Below, in pieces: positions 51,470 to 61,883 of a DNA stretch of 64,000 nt. The first letter of the stretch is position 1, and each line of letters starts with the position of its first letter. Source of the DNA: Anagrus nilaparvatae (Eukaryota > Arthropoda > Insecta > Hymenoptera > Mymaridae); assembly GCA_022575985.1 (NCBI GenBank), contig JAKSXM010000132.1, forward strand, positions 2,790,001-2,854,000, written 5' to 3'. The notes beneath the pieces are model-generated. The model worked only from the letters and a program-made list of their open reading frames with translations. It did not search any database and was not told the origin of the DNA. The position numbers were made by a program, and so were the translations under genes.

Positions 51470-52106
51470 AGTCTACCCGGAACCTACACGTTTCGATATT
51501 GTATATCTATTTTATTACACATTTTTCTTACACGAAAAAAATGTTACACATTAAATTAATTACAAAAATAAATCTTACTCAAGTGTAGGAAAATTAATAA
51601 TTAAATATTTTATATATTTTTATAATTTTCATATTGATTCAGAATTAAAATATATAAAATATTTATTGTTTTGGTGAATATATCGACCTAGAGAGCTAAT
51701 TAAATAAATCAATGATTTATAAAACTCAACATGATACGTGGATGCCATCTGCAATCACTTTTTTTATTTTTAATGTATCAAGAAAATTTTATCAAATTTT
51801 ACATAATCAAATAATTTATTAATAATTTTTTAAAAATTTAATTTCATCGAAATGTTAAAAATAATATTTTTAGCCTAAAAACGGCAGAAAAAAATTTCAA
51901 GAAAAAAATCCCTCCTTGTGAATGCGAAGCCACGACCTTCATATTATTGCACAATTAAAATATAGAAAATATTTAATTATTAATTTTCCTACACTTGTGT
52001 AAGATTTATTATGGTAATTAATTTAATATGTAATATTTTTTTCGTGTCCGAAAATGTGCGAGAAAATAGATGTGCAAGATCGAAATGTGTAGGTTACGGG
52101 CAGACT
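51470..52106. mobile_element. Long-TIR transposon with 10-bp target-site duplication (MULE-like?)
   Basis: The target duplication ACATTGTCAG lies at 51460-51469 and 52107-52116. Copy B has a single ACATTGTCTG (57347-57356). The ends AGTCTACCCGGAACCTACAC and GTGTAGGTTACGGGCAGACT start inverted repeats of roughly 150 bp; inner blocks such as 'aagtgtaggaaaattaataa' are mirrored at about 51975-51995. Long inverted repeats with a 9-10 bp duplication fit Mutator-like elements. It is 637 bp and non-coding. Confidence 0.85.
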
Positions 52107-52824
52107 ACATTGTCAGTAGAAAACTGCATTTCAGGTATTGTTCCAGGTATATATTCTCGCATGCAAAAATTTTTTGCAACAGCATATAATCAAACGCATC
52201 TAAAGCTGATTTTGATATAAAAGAAAGATACATTGAGTTTTTAATATACCAAAGTAAACTTTGGATTAGCCTTTGATTTGTTGTATACTCTTGGTAAAAC
52301 ATTTTGCTTGCGAGATACAATTTGTTACTGAAAATGTATTGGAGTGATATGTTGGAAAATAAAAGGAATTATTATAAATTTTTTAATTATTATTAAGATT
52401 ATGAAAATTGACAGAATTTCCGATTAGAAACAATATGAAAATTCTTTTAACTTAGAATTAAGGAATTTTGGTGATAATATAAGTATAAAAATATTTTTAA
52501 GTAAGACCTAATTTGGGAATCTTGGGTACAATCTAATAGTACGTAAAAAACTTAATTTAAAGATAGAATAAAATTATAAAATCAGCATTCAGAAAACATT
52601 AGAACACTTATTTTATTAATTTTTAAGTATCATTAACGATCATTTCGAACAAACATAATCTTATATTTCAAAGATATATAAAGCATTTTCATACCATTAA
52701 TTTTATTTAAAATTTTTACAATTTTAAATAAATTTTAAAAATTTTTTAATTGATGTTAAATAATTTTTTAAGTTAAATTAATTAATAATTTATATGTGCT
52801 AATAAATAGGTTTCTGTTAAAATA

Positions 52825-55053
52825 TTACGAACTTAATTGTTCTGGATATGGTCGCCATTTATTGGAATCTTGTTGAGAATTTTGTATTTTCCCTCCTTGA
52901 TTTTCTATAAAATAAAATTTTTTATATAATATTTCATTAAATTAACAAACTGATAAGTATATCACTGCTGTCCATTAAAACCCAGAGGTAGAAAGTTTCG
53001 TGGTCTCCATCCTTGATATTGTGTAAAAGAAAAAAAAGGTAGAGTTCCTAAACGTTTTGTTTAATTTTATGTTAGATTGTTCAATTTAATTTTATCTTAG
53101 ACTGTTAAACTTGAAGAAATTTCTCAATTGTAAAAATTGAATTATTAAAATATGTTTTATATGATCCATCTTTGACATTAGTTTTTCAAAAATTTACCTC
53201 TGGATGGCTATATTAACTATTTTTGGACCAAATCACGCAAACCTAAATAGCTTCAATTCTACATCTCATAGAAAACTCAAAATCAGTCGTGAGGATTGTT
53301 TTTAAATATGCCATAAGACAAAGGAAATCTCCTAGTGGTAAAAATACGGTTAAAAAAATTTATAAGGATTTTGTTGGCTTCATAAAAAATTACTTTTCTA
53401 GAATTTTAAATTTCCCACCATGTCACGTGCCAAAATAAAAATTCAAGAAAAAATTCGGATTTTGTGGAAAATTTCACATAAGAAATCCAATTGAAGTGAC
53501 TTTTGAAAGGTTAAATATAAAAACGCCGAAAAAAATTAAAAGTCAAAATCTAATTAAACAAAATTAAATTTTTATTAAAAAAATTTCAACTATTTTTAGT
53601 ACTCTTGTAAGTAGTTTTGTTAGTAGATTAATAAAAATTTCATTAAAAAAATGAAAAATATCCGAAAAACGTATTTTGGGTCTCCATTGGGCAGATTTGC
53701 ACCTAGAGGGGTAAAAAGTTGAGAAGTTTCATATTTTATGTATATAAAAAAGTGTGCCCAAAAAGAGCCAAATCAGAGAAATCGATCTGGCGAGCAAATC
53801 TCTCTTATATGGAATGACTCAAATTAAAGAAATAGTAAAATTTGATTAATTAAATTTATTTTATAAAATTTAATCATACTTCAAATAAAAATCAAACTTT
53901 TTATTTCAAGTTTATTTTTCATTCAATTTTGCAGTTTTTTTGTAATCTATTAACCCATTAATGCCGGTACGACCAATCCACGGAAGCTCGGATTTTTGCT
54001 GTTTTTAAACTTAAAGTCTTCCTTTACTAAAAAGGACTTTCGGTGGTCAGATTTTTAATATTATTGACCGTTCATTAAATAGTGCGGCTCAAAAAAGACT
54101 TAAAATCGATTATTGATACAAAGTTAAAAACCTGATCCCAGAATCTTGTAAAGCAAGTCCTTTTAAGTAAAGAAAGTCTTTAAGTTAAAAAAAAATTATT
54201 TTTTTACCAATTTCTAAGCTAAAATTCGAGCGTCAATGGATTGATCGTGTCGACGTTAATGGGTTAATAAAACTAATTACAAAAGTATTAAAAGTAGTTT
54301 CAAATTTAATATTAGTTTTTCAAGAATTCATCTCCGAATAAAAACATCTTAAAATAAAAACTTACTCTGCTGTTGGTTAATTCCTTGTTGATTCAAATTT
54401 TGTTGCTGATTAAATCCTTGTTGTTGATTAAGCCCTTGTTGTATTTGATCAGATCCTGGCCGTTGATTAAATCCAGAACCTTGTGTCAAAAATTGAAAAA
54501 AAACAAGTAAATTAGTATTACTCCTATCTTTTTAAGTATCTCAAAATAAAAACTTACTCTGCTGTTGGCTAGATCCTTGTTGTTGATTAAGCCCTTGTTG
54601 TATTTGATGAAACCCTGGTTGTTGATTAAATCCAGAATCTTGTGTTGAATTAAATAACGGCCGTTGGTTAAATCCTTGTTGTTGATTAAATCCAGAACCT
54701 TGATTAAGATCTTGTATTTGATTATATGCCGGTCGTTGATTGAATCCTTGTTGCTGGTTAAATCCAGGTCGCTGAATAAAAGTTTGTTGTTGATTGAAAC
54801 TAGGTGGCTGGTTAAATACTGGACGATGGTTAAATCCTTGCATTGGACTTATTTTTGATCCATGATTAAACCCTGTTCCATAACTAATCACAGGTATATA
54901 ACGAACAGGTGGTACGTAACTAAGAACTGGTCTATAATAAAAAGGTTGTCTATGACAAAGCCCATGCCTACAGCTCATACCGTATCCATAATGTATTTGA
55001 GACTGTAAAATTGATGCTGCTATTGCCAAAATAAGAAAATATTTTCCAAGCAT
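52825..55053 (-). CDS. Secreted Gln/Asn-rich repeat protein (3 exons, last tentative)
   Basis: Exon 1 55053-54558, exon 2 54479-54366 and tentative exon 3 52904-52825 join in phase to 229 residues. A signal peptide (1 to about 20, MLGKYFLILAIAAS) is followed by a Tyr/Pro/Val-rich segment with MSCRHGLC. Then come about a dozen imperfect repeats of the type GFNQ-QQ/RP and LNQQQG. Exon 2 repeats the end of exon 1, including the CAGCAGA/gtaagttttta donor, so it arose by local duplication. Exon 3 ends KWRPYPEQLSS; it might instead belong to the RWRPR-type remnant inside the 1.46-kb intron 2. Without splicing, exon 1 would run to a stop after SKFLF. TATAAAA at 55207-55201. Low-complexity secreted proteins of this kind occur in silk, salivary and venom secretions; function unknown. 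Confidence 0.75.
52960..53030 (-). pseudogene. Decayed relative of the 57682-57888 peptide gene
   Basis: Minus strand, reads FTQYQGWRPRNFLPLGFNGQQ then stop; compare SFTQYPRWRPRYYLP in the intact paralog. Its start region has ACG where the paralog has ATG, and most of the signal-peptide codons are deleted and replaced by a T-run. It lies inside intron 2 of the Gln/Asn-rich gene as drawn. Confidence 0.65.
53954..54263. mobile_element. piggyBac-type MITE (TTAA, CCCATTAATG ends) in intron 2 of the repeat-protein gene
   Basis: TTAA at 53950-53953 and 54264-54267 flank CCCATTAATGCCGGTACGAC ... GTCGACGTTAATGGG. Inner pairs 'caatccac' and 'caatggattg' continue the inverted repeat imperfectly. TTAA plus CCC ends is the piggyBac pattern. 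It is 310 bp and non-coding. Confidence 0.75.
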
Positions 55054-55369
55054 ATTGTAGAATAAATTTAGATATTGCTATGTTAGTTCTAAATTTAGAT
55101 ATTCTTATGTTAGGATAATATTTACTTATATAAACAATTTCAAATTTAACTAAAGGCAAACAATTTTTTCGTACTATTCCATAAATTTCATACTTTGCTA
55201 TTTTATAGTATAATAATCTCATATAATGATTATATATGCGATAAGTTATTCATAAAAATAAATTTATCACGAAAATATGATTCAAATGCTGTTATTGTTC
55301 ATTTAATATTTAAATTTTCTTTTTTAAATTATAATTTTGAATAATTGTTTTAGGTGAATTTTTGATTTT

Positions 55370-55429
55370 TGAGACCTCAGGAAGCTAAAAAATCGGTTAT
55401 TAAAAAAAGTCTGTATGTGAGTGCGCGCA

Positions 55430-55462
<33 letters not shown>

Positions 55463-55510
55463 ATGTATAACTGTAACCGGTGATATTTCACAACCAATAT
55501 GACATTAAAA
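55370..55510. repeat. Repeat unit with (GT)n/(ATGT)n microsatellite
   Basis: 'ttttgagacctcaggaagctaaa' is followed by 'gtctgtatgtg', a (GT)n(ATGT)n tract (55429-55468), and 'aaccggtgatatttcacaacc'. The same series recurs at 55930-56040, and in reverse orientation at 31140-31260, so it is part of the satellite-associated repeat family. Confidence 0.75.
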
Positions 55511-55869
55511 AAGTAAAAATAATATTTTATTGACCAGAATTAGAGCTGAACTTAATTTTTTATTGTTTTAAATTATTTAAAATAAATAAAACAATAACTT
55601 ACGTAAAAATCAATAATATATTTGAATTTAATTATTATTATTCATACATACAATATCTTGAAACATGTTAGATCGTATATTTAGCCAGAATGCATCTAAT
55701 GGACACCATATGTTGAGAATCTCATAACTCATTGCAATAATCAAATTAGCATATTTATAACAATTATTATTAAAAGATTCAAAATTAATGATAATTATTT
55801 AAAAGTTATTTTAAAAGTATTGATTAATAAAATTTTTATTGATATTAGTCAAATATATTTTCCTCAAAC

Positions 55870-56770
55870 AACAAAAATTAATCATTTTGTGATCGGTCAA
55901 AATTTTTTTTTGATTTTTTGGCATATAAGCACGTTTTGAGACCTCAGGAAGCTAAATAACCGGTTTATAAAAAAAATCTGTATGTGTGTAAGTGTGTGTG
56001 TGTGTGTATAACCGGTCATATTTTACAACCATTATGAAATTAAGACATATTTTTTTTTCAAAAATTTTTTCATCAAAAAATCTCAAATTACTTTAATTTG
56101 GATGTTATATTTATTTCCATGAAAGTACTTATATTTGAAAATATGGTTTTTACTCGATATCTTGAATCTTATTATTTATTTTTTCAACATTTTTGTCACA
56201 AAAAAATACAAAAAATTCAAATTTTTTTTTTCTTTTTGGACGCAGTACTTAATTTATTTCAATGGGAGTACTATAGTTTTAGAAATATCGTTTATAGTAA
56301 TTTTTTGGAACTAATACTTATTATTCAAATTTTTTTTCTCAAAATTTAAAAAAAATAAAAAAAACTGCAATATTTTTTTTCTTTTTGGATGTAGTACCTA
56401 ATTTTTTCCTATGAAAGTACCAATATCTGAAAATATGGTTATTAGTCAATATCTCCAATTTAACACTTAATTTTTCGAACTTTTTAATCTCGAAACTTTT
56501 TGCATAAGAAAATAAAAAAAACAGCAATATTTTTTTGCTTTTTGAAAGTATAGTACCTCATTTTTTTCTGTGGGAGTACTAGTTTTAGAAATATACTTTA
56601 TAGTCAATTTTGGATCCAAAACTTAATTTTTTGAAAATTTTTTTCTCAAAATTTTTTGCATAAAAAAATTAATAAACAGCAATATTTTTTTCTTTTTGGA
56701 CGTATTACCTAATTTTTTCCTATGAAAGTACTTATATCTAGAATTATCGTTTTTACTAGATAAAATAGAC
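55870..56770 (-). repeat. Inverted copy of the 29.9-31.2-kb tandem array
   Basis: In reverse orientation it shows the same blocks: 'tttccatgaaagtactta', 'ttttactcgatatct', 'ctttttggacg.agtacctaatttttt' and a (GT)n run at 55989-56008. About three larger units. It separates the promoter-distal flank from the gene part of copy B. Confidence 0.75.
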
Positions 56771-56918
56771 CATTAAGAACATTTTGTTATTGTTAATGAG
56801 GAATAATAGTGCCAATTACTTGGCAGCGTTTTTTCAAATATAATTTATTAAAATATTTAATTATATTTTTACATAATTATTTCATTTTATAATTATTTGG
56901 CAAAGAAATTTATGAAAA

Positions 56919-57237
56919 TTACCAAATACTTTTTTTAAAGCAATCACATTCGTTATTAGTACATCTAACTCTATCACCAGAATCGCAAACGCAATCTTTA
57001 GCAGTAATGCATCGATCTAAAAAAAAAAATTTTTTTAGTTTTCAGATAAAAAAATTAAGTTATTAAAATTAAAAAAATGAATATTAAAATATTACAATCA
57101 GTAACTGGTATTGCGTTAATGCTTTGTTGTATTTCATATGCTGGCTGTCGATAAAAATCTACTGGTTGGATATTGCTTGATTGTCGACCTTTATTTAATT
57201 TAAAAAATTTAACAATTATTATTAAAAATCCAAAACT
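56919..57237 (-). CDS. Six-cysteine secreted peptide, copy B (start codon not found)
   Basis: Exon A, 57237-57096, is open and encodes a hydrophobic leader (FGFLIIIVKFF) and a Gln-rich linker (QPAYEIQQSINAIPVTD). A 79-bp intron (donor GTAATA) follows, then exon B, 57016-56919: RCITAKDCVCDSGDRV, then cysteines in C-x4-C-x1-C context, ending FKKSIW-stop. The cysteine spacing is C-x5-C-x1-C-x8-C-x4-C-x1-C, differing from copy A only in the position of the third cysteine. A TAA lies just before the open part and there is no ATG in frame. Either an upstream exon supplies the start, a non-ATG start is used, or both copies are dead. The preserved cysteines argue for past selection. Function unknown; a defensin- or toxin-like fold is possible. 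Confidence 0.5.
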
Positions 57238-57681
57238 TTATAAATAAAATATATCAGTTTATGATCTGAGTACTAAATTTAAAAATACATAAATAATAAT
57301 TCCTTTTATTTTCCAACATGGTACCCAAAAGGTATTTCACTCGAAGACATTGTCTGTAGCAAACTGCATTCCAGTTATCGTTCCAGGTATATATTCTTGC
57401 ATGCAAAATTTTTTTGCAAGAGCATATAAGAAATCAAACACATCTAAAGCTGATTTTGGTATAAAAGAAAGATACATCGAGTTTTTATATACCAAAATAA
57501 ACTTGATTTGTTATATACTCTTGAAAAAACCTTTTGCTTGCGAGAATATATACCTGAATTACCATTTTTTTACAGTCAATTTATTCGAGTGATATTTTGG
57601 AAAATTATTATATATTTTTTAATTATTATTAAAATTATGAAAAATAATAGAATAAAATTTTTTATATAATATTTCATTAAA

Positions 57682-57888
57682 TTAACAAACTAATAAATAC
57701 AAATTTATATTAAGTCTCTTATGATTATAATAACCTGGCAGTTGCCTGAATCTTGGCTGCATTAGATACCGCTGGTATCCATAATAATCCTCAGGTAGAT
57801 AATATCGTGGTCGCCATCTTGGATACTGTGTAAAAGATTTTACTACTAGTATTAATAATATAAAAATTAACGTTGCATTCTTAAACAT
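57682..57888 (-). CDS. Small secreted Arg/Tyr/Pro-rich peptide, 68 residues
   Basis: Single open frame with a clear signal peptide (MFKNATLIFILLILVVKSFTQ) and a mature part starting YPRWRPRYYLPEDYYGYQRY, rich in Tyr, Arg and Pro, without cysteine. A TATA box lies at the expected distance. The last codons (LLVC) overlap a possible donor (GTTTGT), and in copy A the equivalent position leads through a 70-bp intron-like stretch to exon 3 of the repeat-protein gene. The true C terminus may therefore differ, as copy B lacks that exon. I do not recognise the family. Arg/Pro-rich short secreted peptides include insect antimicrobial peptides, but that is only a possibility. Confidence 0.65.
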   Translation of the reverse strand: MFKNATLIFILLILVVKSFTQYPRWRPRYYLPEDYYGYQRYLMQPRFRQLPGYYNHKRLNINLYLLVC

Positions 57889-57968
57889 ATTGTTTAATTT
57901 TATAAGTAAACTTAAAATTTCTGAATGTGTAAAAATTTAATTATTAAAATATGTTTTACATGATACGT

Positions 57969-57977
57969 CTTTATATA
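57969..57977 (-). promoter_or_regulatory. TATA box of the 68-residue peptide gene
   Basis: TATATAAAG on the minus strand, about 80 bp upstream of the ATG at 57888. Confidence 0.5.
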
Positions 57978-57984
57978 TTATATA

Positions 57985-58505
57985 ATATCCATGATTTATT
58001 TACATATTAAAACTTTACTCATGAAAATGCTATCAAAATTAAATTATTAAGAAGTACTAAAATTAAAATTTATTATTTAAAACATGCATAATAAATTTAT
58101 ATAATCACGTTTATTTGCAATTTTTTATCATATTTTATAAATCGCTCTGACTTAATAATAAAAACAAAAAATAAAAAAATATTTTTATTAAATTTTTACT
58201 TGTATATTGTTATTAAAATTTCGTGCAAACCGTTTTACACGTGGATAAAGATAATATTTTTTTTATTTTTTAATATTTGAATACGTAACTTAAGAGCAAA
58301 TGTATTGGACAATTTAAGCAAGTTTATGACTTTTAATGATAATTTTCTGAGACGTATTTTTTTTAGTCAACAAACGACTTATATACTTTTTATTTATAAA
58401 TGATACCTTTGCTAAATCAAATCCCTTGTTCTGGATTATTTTGGACACACTGCAAATTTGTCCAATTAAGACCCAAATTACGTTTTTTGGAAATTTTTCA
58501 TTTTG
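57985..58505. other. AT-rich spacer
   Basis: No gene or repeat that I can identify between the duplicated block and the DDE transposon. Confidence 0.4.
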
Positions 58506-58681
58506 AATAAAAGGTTATTCCCGGATAAGAAGGCGGCTCCGGCCCACGAAACCGATTGCCGTGAAATTTTCAGGGCATACTTTGAGTACCAAAAGACCAC
58601 CTTTCACCTATATAGGGACTTCCGAATGCTCTTCATTACGTCCCTAACCTCAAAAAGTCATTTTTTTAGGTTTTTAGCAAA

Positions 58682-61258
58682 GACTACTGCGGAATAAGGT
58701 ATGGTTTCCGGCCCCAGCATATTTTTCGCATTTTTTTGGCTCAATTTGATGATATATGATAAAAAATAAGATTCCGAGGGTCGGTACCCCCCACCCCCCC
58801 CTGCGTTACCCCTGGGGGGTTGAAACGTGTTTTTCACTAAAAATTAATATCTCCGGGCCGAATCATCCGATTGGGACGTGGTTGGTATCAAAATTTTTGT
58901 TTTGAAAAAATACACCAAAAAAAAAATTTTTTTTTTTATTTTTGAACTCATTTTGAGATTCAAAACTTCGAAAAACCTCATTTTTGGCTTTTTTGACGGT
59001 CTAAAAATTGAGATATCTCAGGATAGAGGAAAAACTCCTTTTTTTCGCGCTCAGGGGAACTTTGTCTAAGACTACTTTTCAAAATTCCGTCGGAAAAATG
59101 GCAACTTTTACGGTGCGTCACTCGCAATTGACGATTATGTAAAAAAATCGTGTTTTATTTTTTGCTTGTTTTATCATACCATCTAATATTTTATTTTAAA
59201 TCTAAAATTAGCTTTTTTATGGTCTTTTTTATGTTTTTCTCATAATTTTTTCATAAAAAAACGATATTTCACCTACACTCTACCAAAGGACTTCATTTAT
59301 TTCATGAAATCTCTTTTAATTTTCGCAATAATCAATAGGATGATCATCTTTTTAAAAAAAAAAAAAATTGAAGGCACACCTTACTGATACCTTTCTTTGT
59401 GTATCTTAGACCATATAAAGTGATAAATAAGCTAGGTATAGAAAAATTTTTGTTCGCCGCATAGTTTTTTTTGAGTTGACAGCCTCAGAATCACGTTTTT
59501 TCAATATGTATTTAAAAAAACCAATTTTGGAATTTTTTTGTTATAAATTAAAATTATTTTTTAAATGATGGATTTATGTTTTTTCACTTTTCTTACATTG
59601 ACAATTTACTAAAAAGAGTATATTTAAGACCAAAGAATACAAATTTTCAATTTTCAACGTCTTGGAGCAGTTTAAATGTTAGATATTGGGTTTTTTAATA
59701 ATTCATCAACTGGGGATTTTTCTAACAGATTAAAATGATGTTAAAAACTGGACTAAAAACATACTTCGTTTTAATTTTTCCTGTACAATCTAAATTCACT
59801 ATTCATTTTAACATTTAACGACGCTTTATAGGAGAAAAATTCATTTTTTTAGTTTTTAGGGCCCCAATTTTCAGGGAGCCAATGTTTAAAGTTTCGCATT
59901 TTTTAAGAAAAAATTTTCTGAATAATATTTGCAATTTTTGCTTATATTTTTTTTCCTCAGGAATTCGATGAAACCTTGATAAAATCATTTGAATCTGCTA
60001 GGAAAATCCCAAGAGTATGAATTTTAAAAAACCCCAATATTTACCTTTTGAGCTGCTTCAAGAAGTTGAAAACTGAAAATTTGTGATTTTTGGTCATGTA
60101 TATAAAGAAAAGGGAGTATACTCTTTTTAGTAAATTGTGAATGCAAAATAAGTGAAAAAACATAAATCCATCATTTAGAATAATTTTAATTTATAAAAAT
60201 ATAATTCAGAAATCGGTTTTTTTTAAACATCGAAAAAACGTGATTTTGAGTCTTCCAACTAAAGAAAAAAAATATAGGGCAAGCAAAATATTTAGTGTTT
60301 CTCACTTCTTCGTCACTTTCTATGGTCTAAGGAACCCAAAGAAATGTAACAGGAAGGTGTGCGTTTAATTTTGTTCTTTAAAAAGTTGATCATCCTAAGC
60401 GCAATCTTTCTGCGGATTTTCCATATAATAGTTAAAAATGAGGTTTTATGTTCAAATAATTATATATTTCAATTTGTTAATTAATTAAATTTATCGTTAT
60501 TTATGAACTAATTTAATACATATTTTAAGAATAAATAACTTTCTTTAAAACAATTATTTATAATAAAAGTGTTAGTATTTTAATTATTATTAATAAGGAA
60601 AATAGATATTATTTGCCAAAATTAAAAGAGATTTCATGAAATAAATGAAGTCCTTTGGTAGAGTATAGGTGAAATATCGTTTTTTTATGAAAAAATTATG
60701 AGAAAAACATAAAAAAGACCATAAAAAAGCTAATTTTAGATTTAAAATAAAATATTAGATGGTATGATAAAACAAGCAAAAAATAAAACACGATTTTTTT
60801 ACATAATCGTCAATTGCGAGTGACGCACCGTAAAAGTTGCCATTTTTCCGACGGAATTTTGAAAAGTAGTCTTAGACAAAGTTCCCCTGAGCGCGAAAAA
60901 AAGGAGTTTTTCCTCTATCCTGAGATATCTCAATTTTTAGACCGTCAAAAAAGCCAAAAATGAGGTTTTTCGAAGTTTTGAATCTCAAAATGAGTTCAAA
61001 AATAAATAAAAAAATTTTTTTTTGGTGTATTTTTTCAAAACAAAAATTTTGATACCAACCACGTCCCAATCGGATGATTCGGCCCGGAGATATTAATTTT
61101 TAGTGAAAAACACGTTTCAACCCCCCAGGGGTAACGCAGGGGGGGGTGGGGGGTACCGACCCTCGGAATCTTATTTTTTATCATATATCATCAAATTGAG
61201 CCAAAAAAATGCGAAAAATATGCTGGGGCCGGAAACCATACCTTATTCCGCAGTAGTC
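58682..61258. mobile_element. Giant foldback (2.6-kb near-palindrome) nested in the TIR
   Basis: The ends GACTACTGCGGAATAAGGTA and TACCTTATTCCGCAGTAGTC are perfect. The outer 600-650 bp of both arms are almost identical (for example 58682-59340 against 60640-61258). The inner arms are diverged but still pair, meeting near 59870. The right arm has an extra AT-rich insert of about 200 bp at 60440-60640. It contains the C-rich and G-rich runs at 58788-58801 and 61140-61153. No transposase. The frames 58878-59069 and 60872-61069 encode the same peptide because they lie in the two arms; they are not genes. Confidence 0.9.
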
Positions 61259-61421
61259 TTTAATAAATTTTCGATAAATTTTACGTCATTTAAAGACACG
61301 GAAGATGTAGGGCTGGTTAAAAGTGACTTTTTACACATAAAATAACTCACCTAAAATGATAGAACATAGTTTTAAAGCTTAAAAAACTTTTTACAAGCTA
61401 TTTTATGTCATTATTTTTTTC

Positions 61422-61883
61422 TTAGATAGAGGTTTTCGTGATGTCATAAAAGAATTAGAAGTTAAAGGTTATAAGGCATTAATGCCTGTATTAAAAGGAA
61501 AACGACGTCAATTAACAACAAAAAAAGCAAATGAATCAAGATTTGTCACAAAAATAAGGTTTCCAGTCGAAAATGTACATGGAATAATTGGAAAAAAGAA
61601 CAAGTTACTTCACAACGAAGTTCATAATAAATATCTTCCCAAAATTGGGAATGTATGCAAAATTGCTTGTTTCCTAAATAACCTTTTTGGCAAAAGAATA
61701 GACTCAGACAAAGGTATGCATGATGAAATTGTTGACTATACGAAATTACGTAAAGAAACCGAGAATACATTAGCAATAGAAGTTGAAGCTGATATATGGA
61801 ATTTAAAGAAAGTTATTTATAAAGTTAGAAACTCTTCTACAATAAATGATTTTCCAGAAATGAATATTCCATGCAGGCATTAA
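61422..61883 (+). pseudogene. DDE transposase, C-terminal half (inverted)
   Basis: Plus strand. It opens with LDRGFRDVIKELEVKGYKAL, the second-aspartate region of DDE_Tnp_4-like (Harbinger/ISL2EU-type) transposases, and runs on through KGKRRQLTTKKANESRFVTK and VENVHGIIGKKNKLLHN to FPEMN. It then meets the inversion junction (IPCRH-stop). The first 65 bp are repeated in reverse at 61880-61945, at the start of the other half, so the two halves now lie head to head and cannot form one protein. There is no start codon of its own before residue 21. Confidence 0.75.

Larger units (their letters stand above)
50195..53175 (-). repeat. Segmental duplication, copy A (decayed)
   Basis: It aligns with 55635-57980. 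It has the same order on the minus strand (RWRPR-type remnant, then six-cysteine peptide) and shared flanks ('ttcatacatacaatatcttg', 'aaatgataccata', 'gcaaagaaatttatgaaaat'). Copy A carries two transposons (50238, 51470) absent from copy B. Copy B carries the satellite block 55870-56770 absent from copy A. Confidence 0.85.
55635..57980 (-). repeat. Segmental duplication, copy B (better preserved)
   Basis: Paralog of 50195-53175. It holds the intact RYP-rich peptide gene and a six-cysteine peptide without nonsense codon, and is the empty site for two transposons present in copy A. It contains its own insertion, the satellite at 55870-56770. Confidence 0.85.

Noticed and set aside
54664..54858. 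64-codon plus-strand frame
   Set aside because: It is the antisense shadow of the Gln/Asn-rich repeat array.
79..57888. Integrated polydnavirus segment (bracovirus or ichnovirus)
   Set aside because: Cysteine-rich genes with introns fit the idea, but I see no virus-specific gene families such as ankyrin, PTP or viral capsid genes, and no excision motifs. Ordinary venom or secretory genes explain the data.
58878..61069. Two nearly identical 63-65-codon frames, apparently a duplicated gene
   Set aside because: They are the two arms of one palindrome. The peptide is low-complexity Phe/Lys and has no other support.
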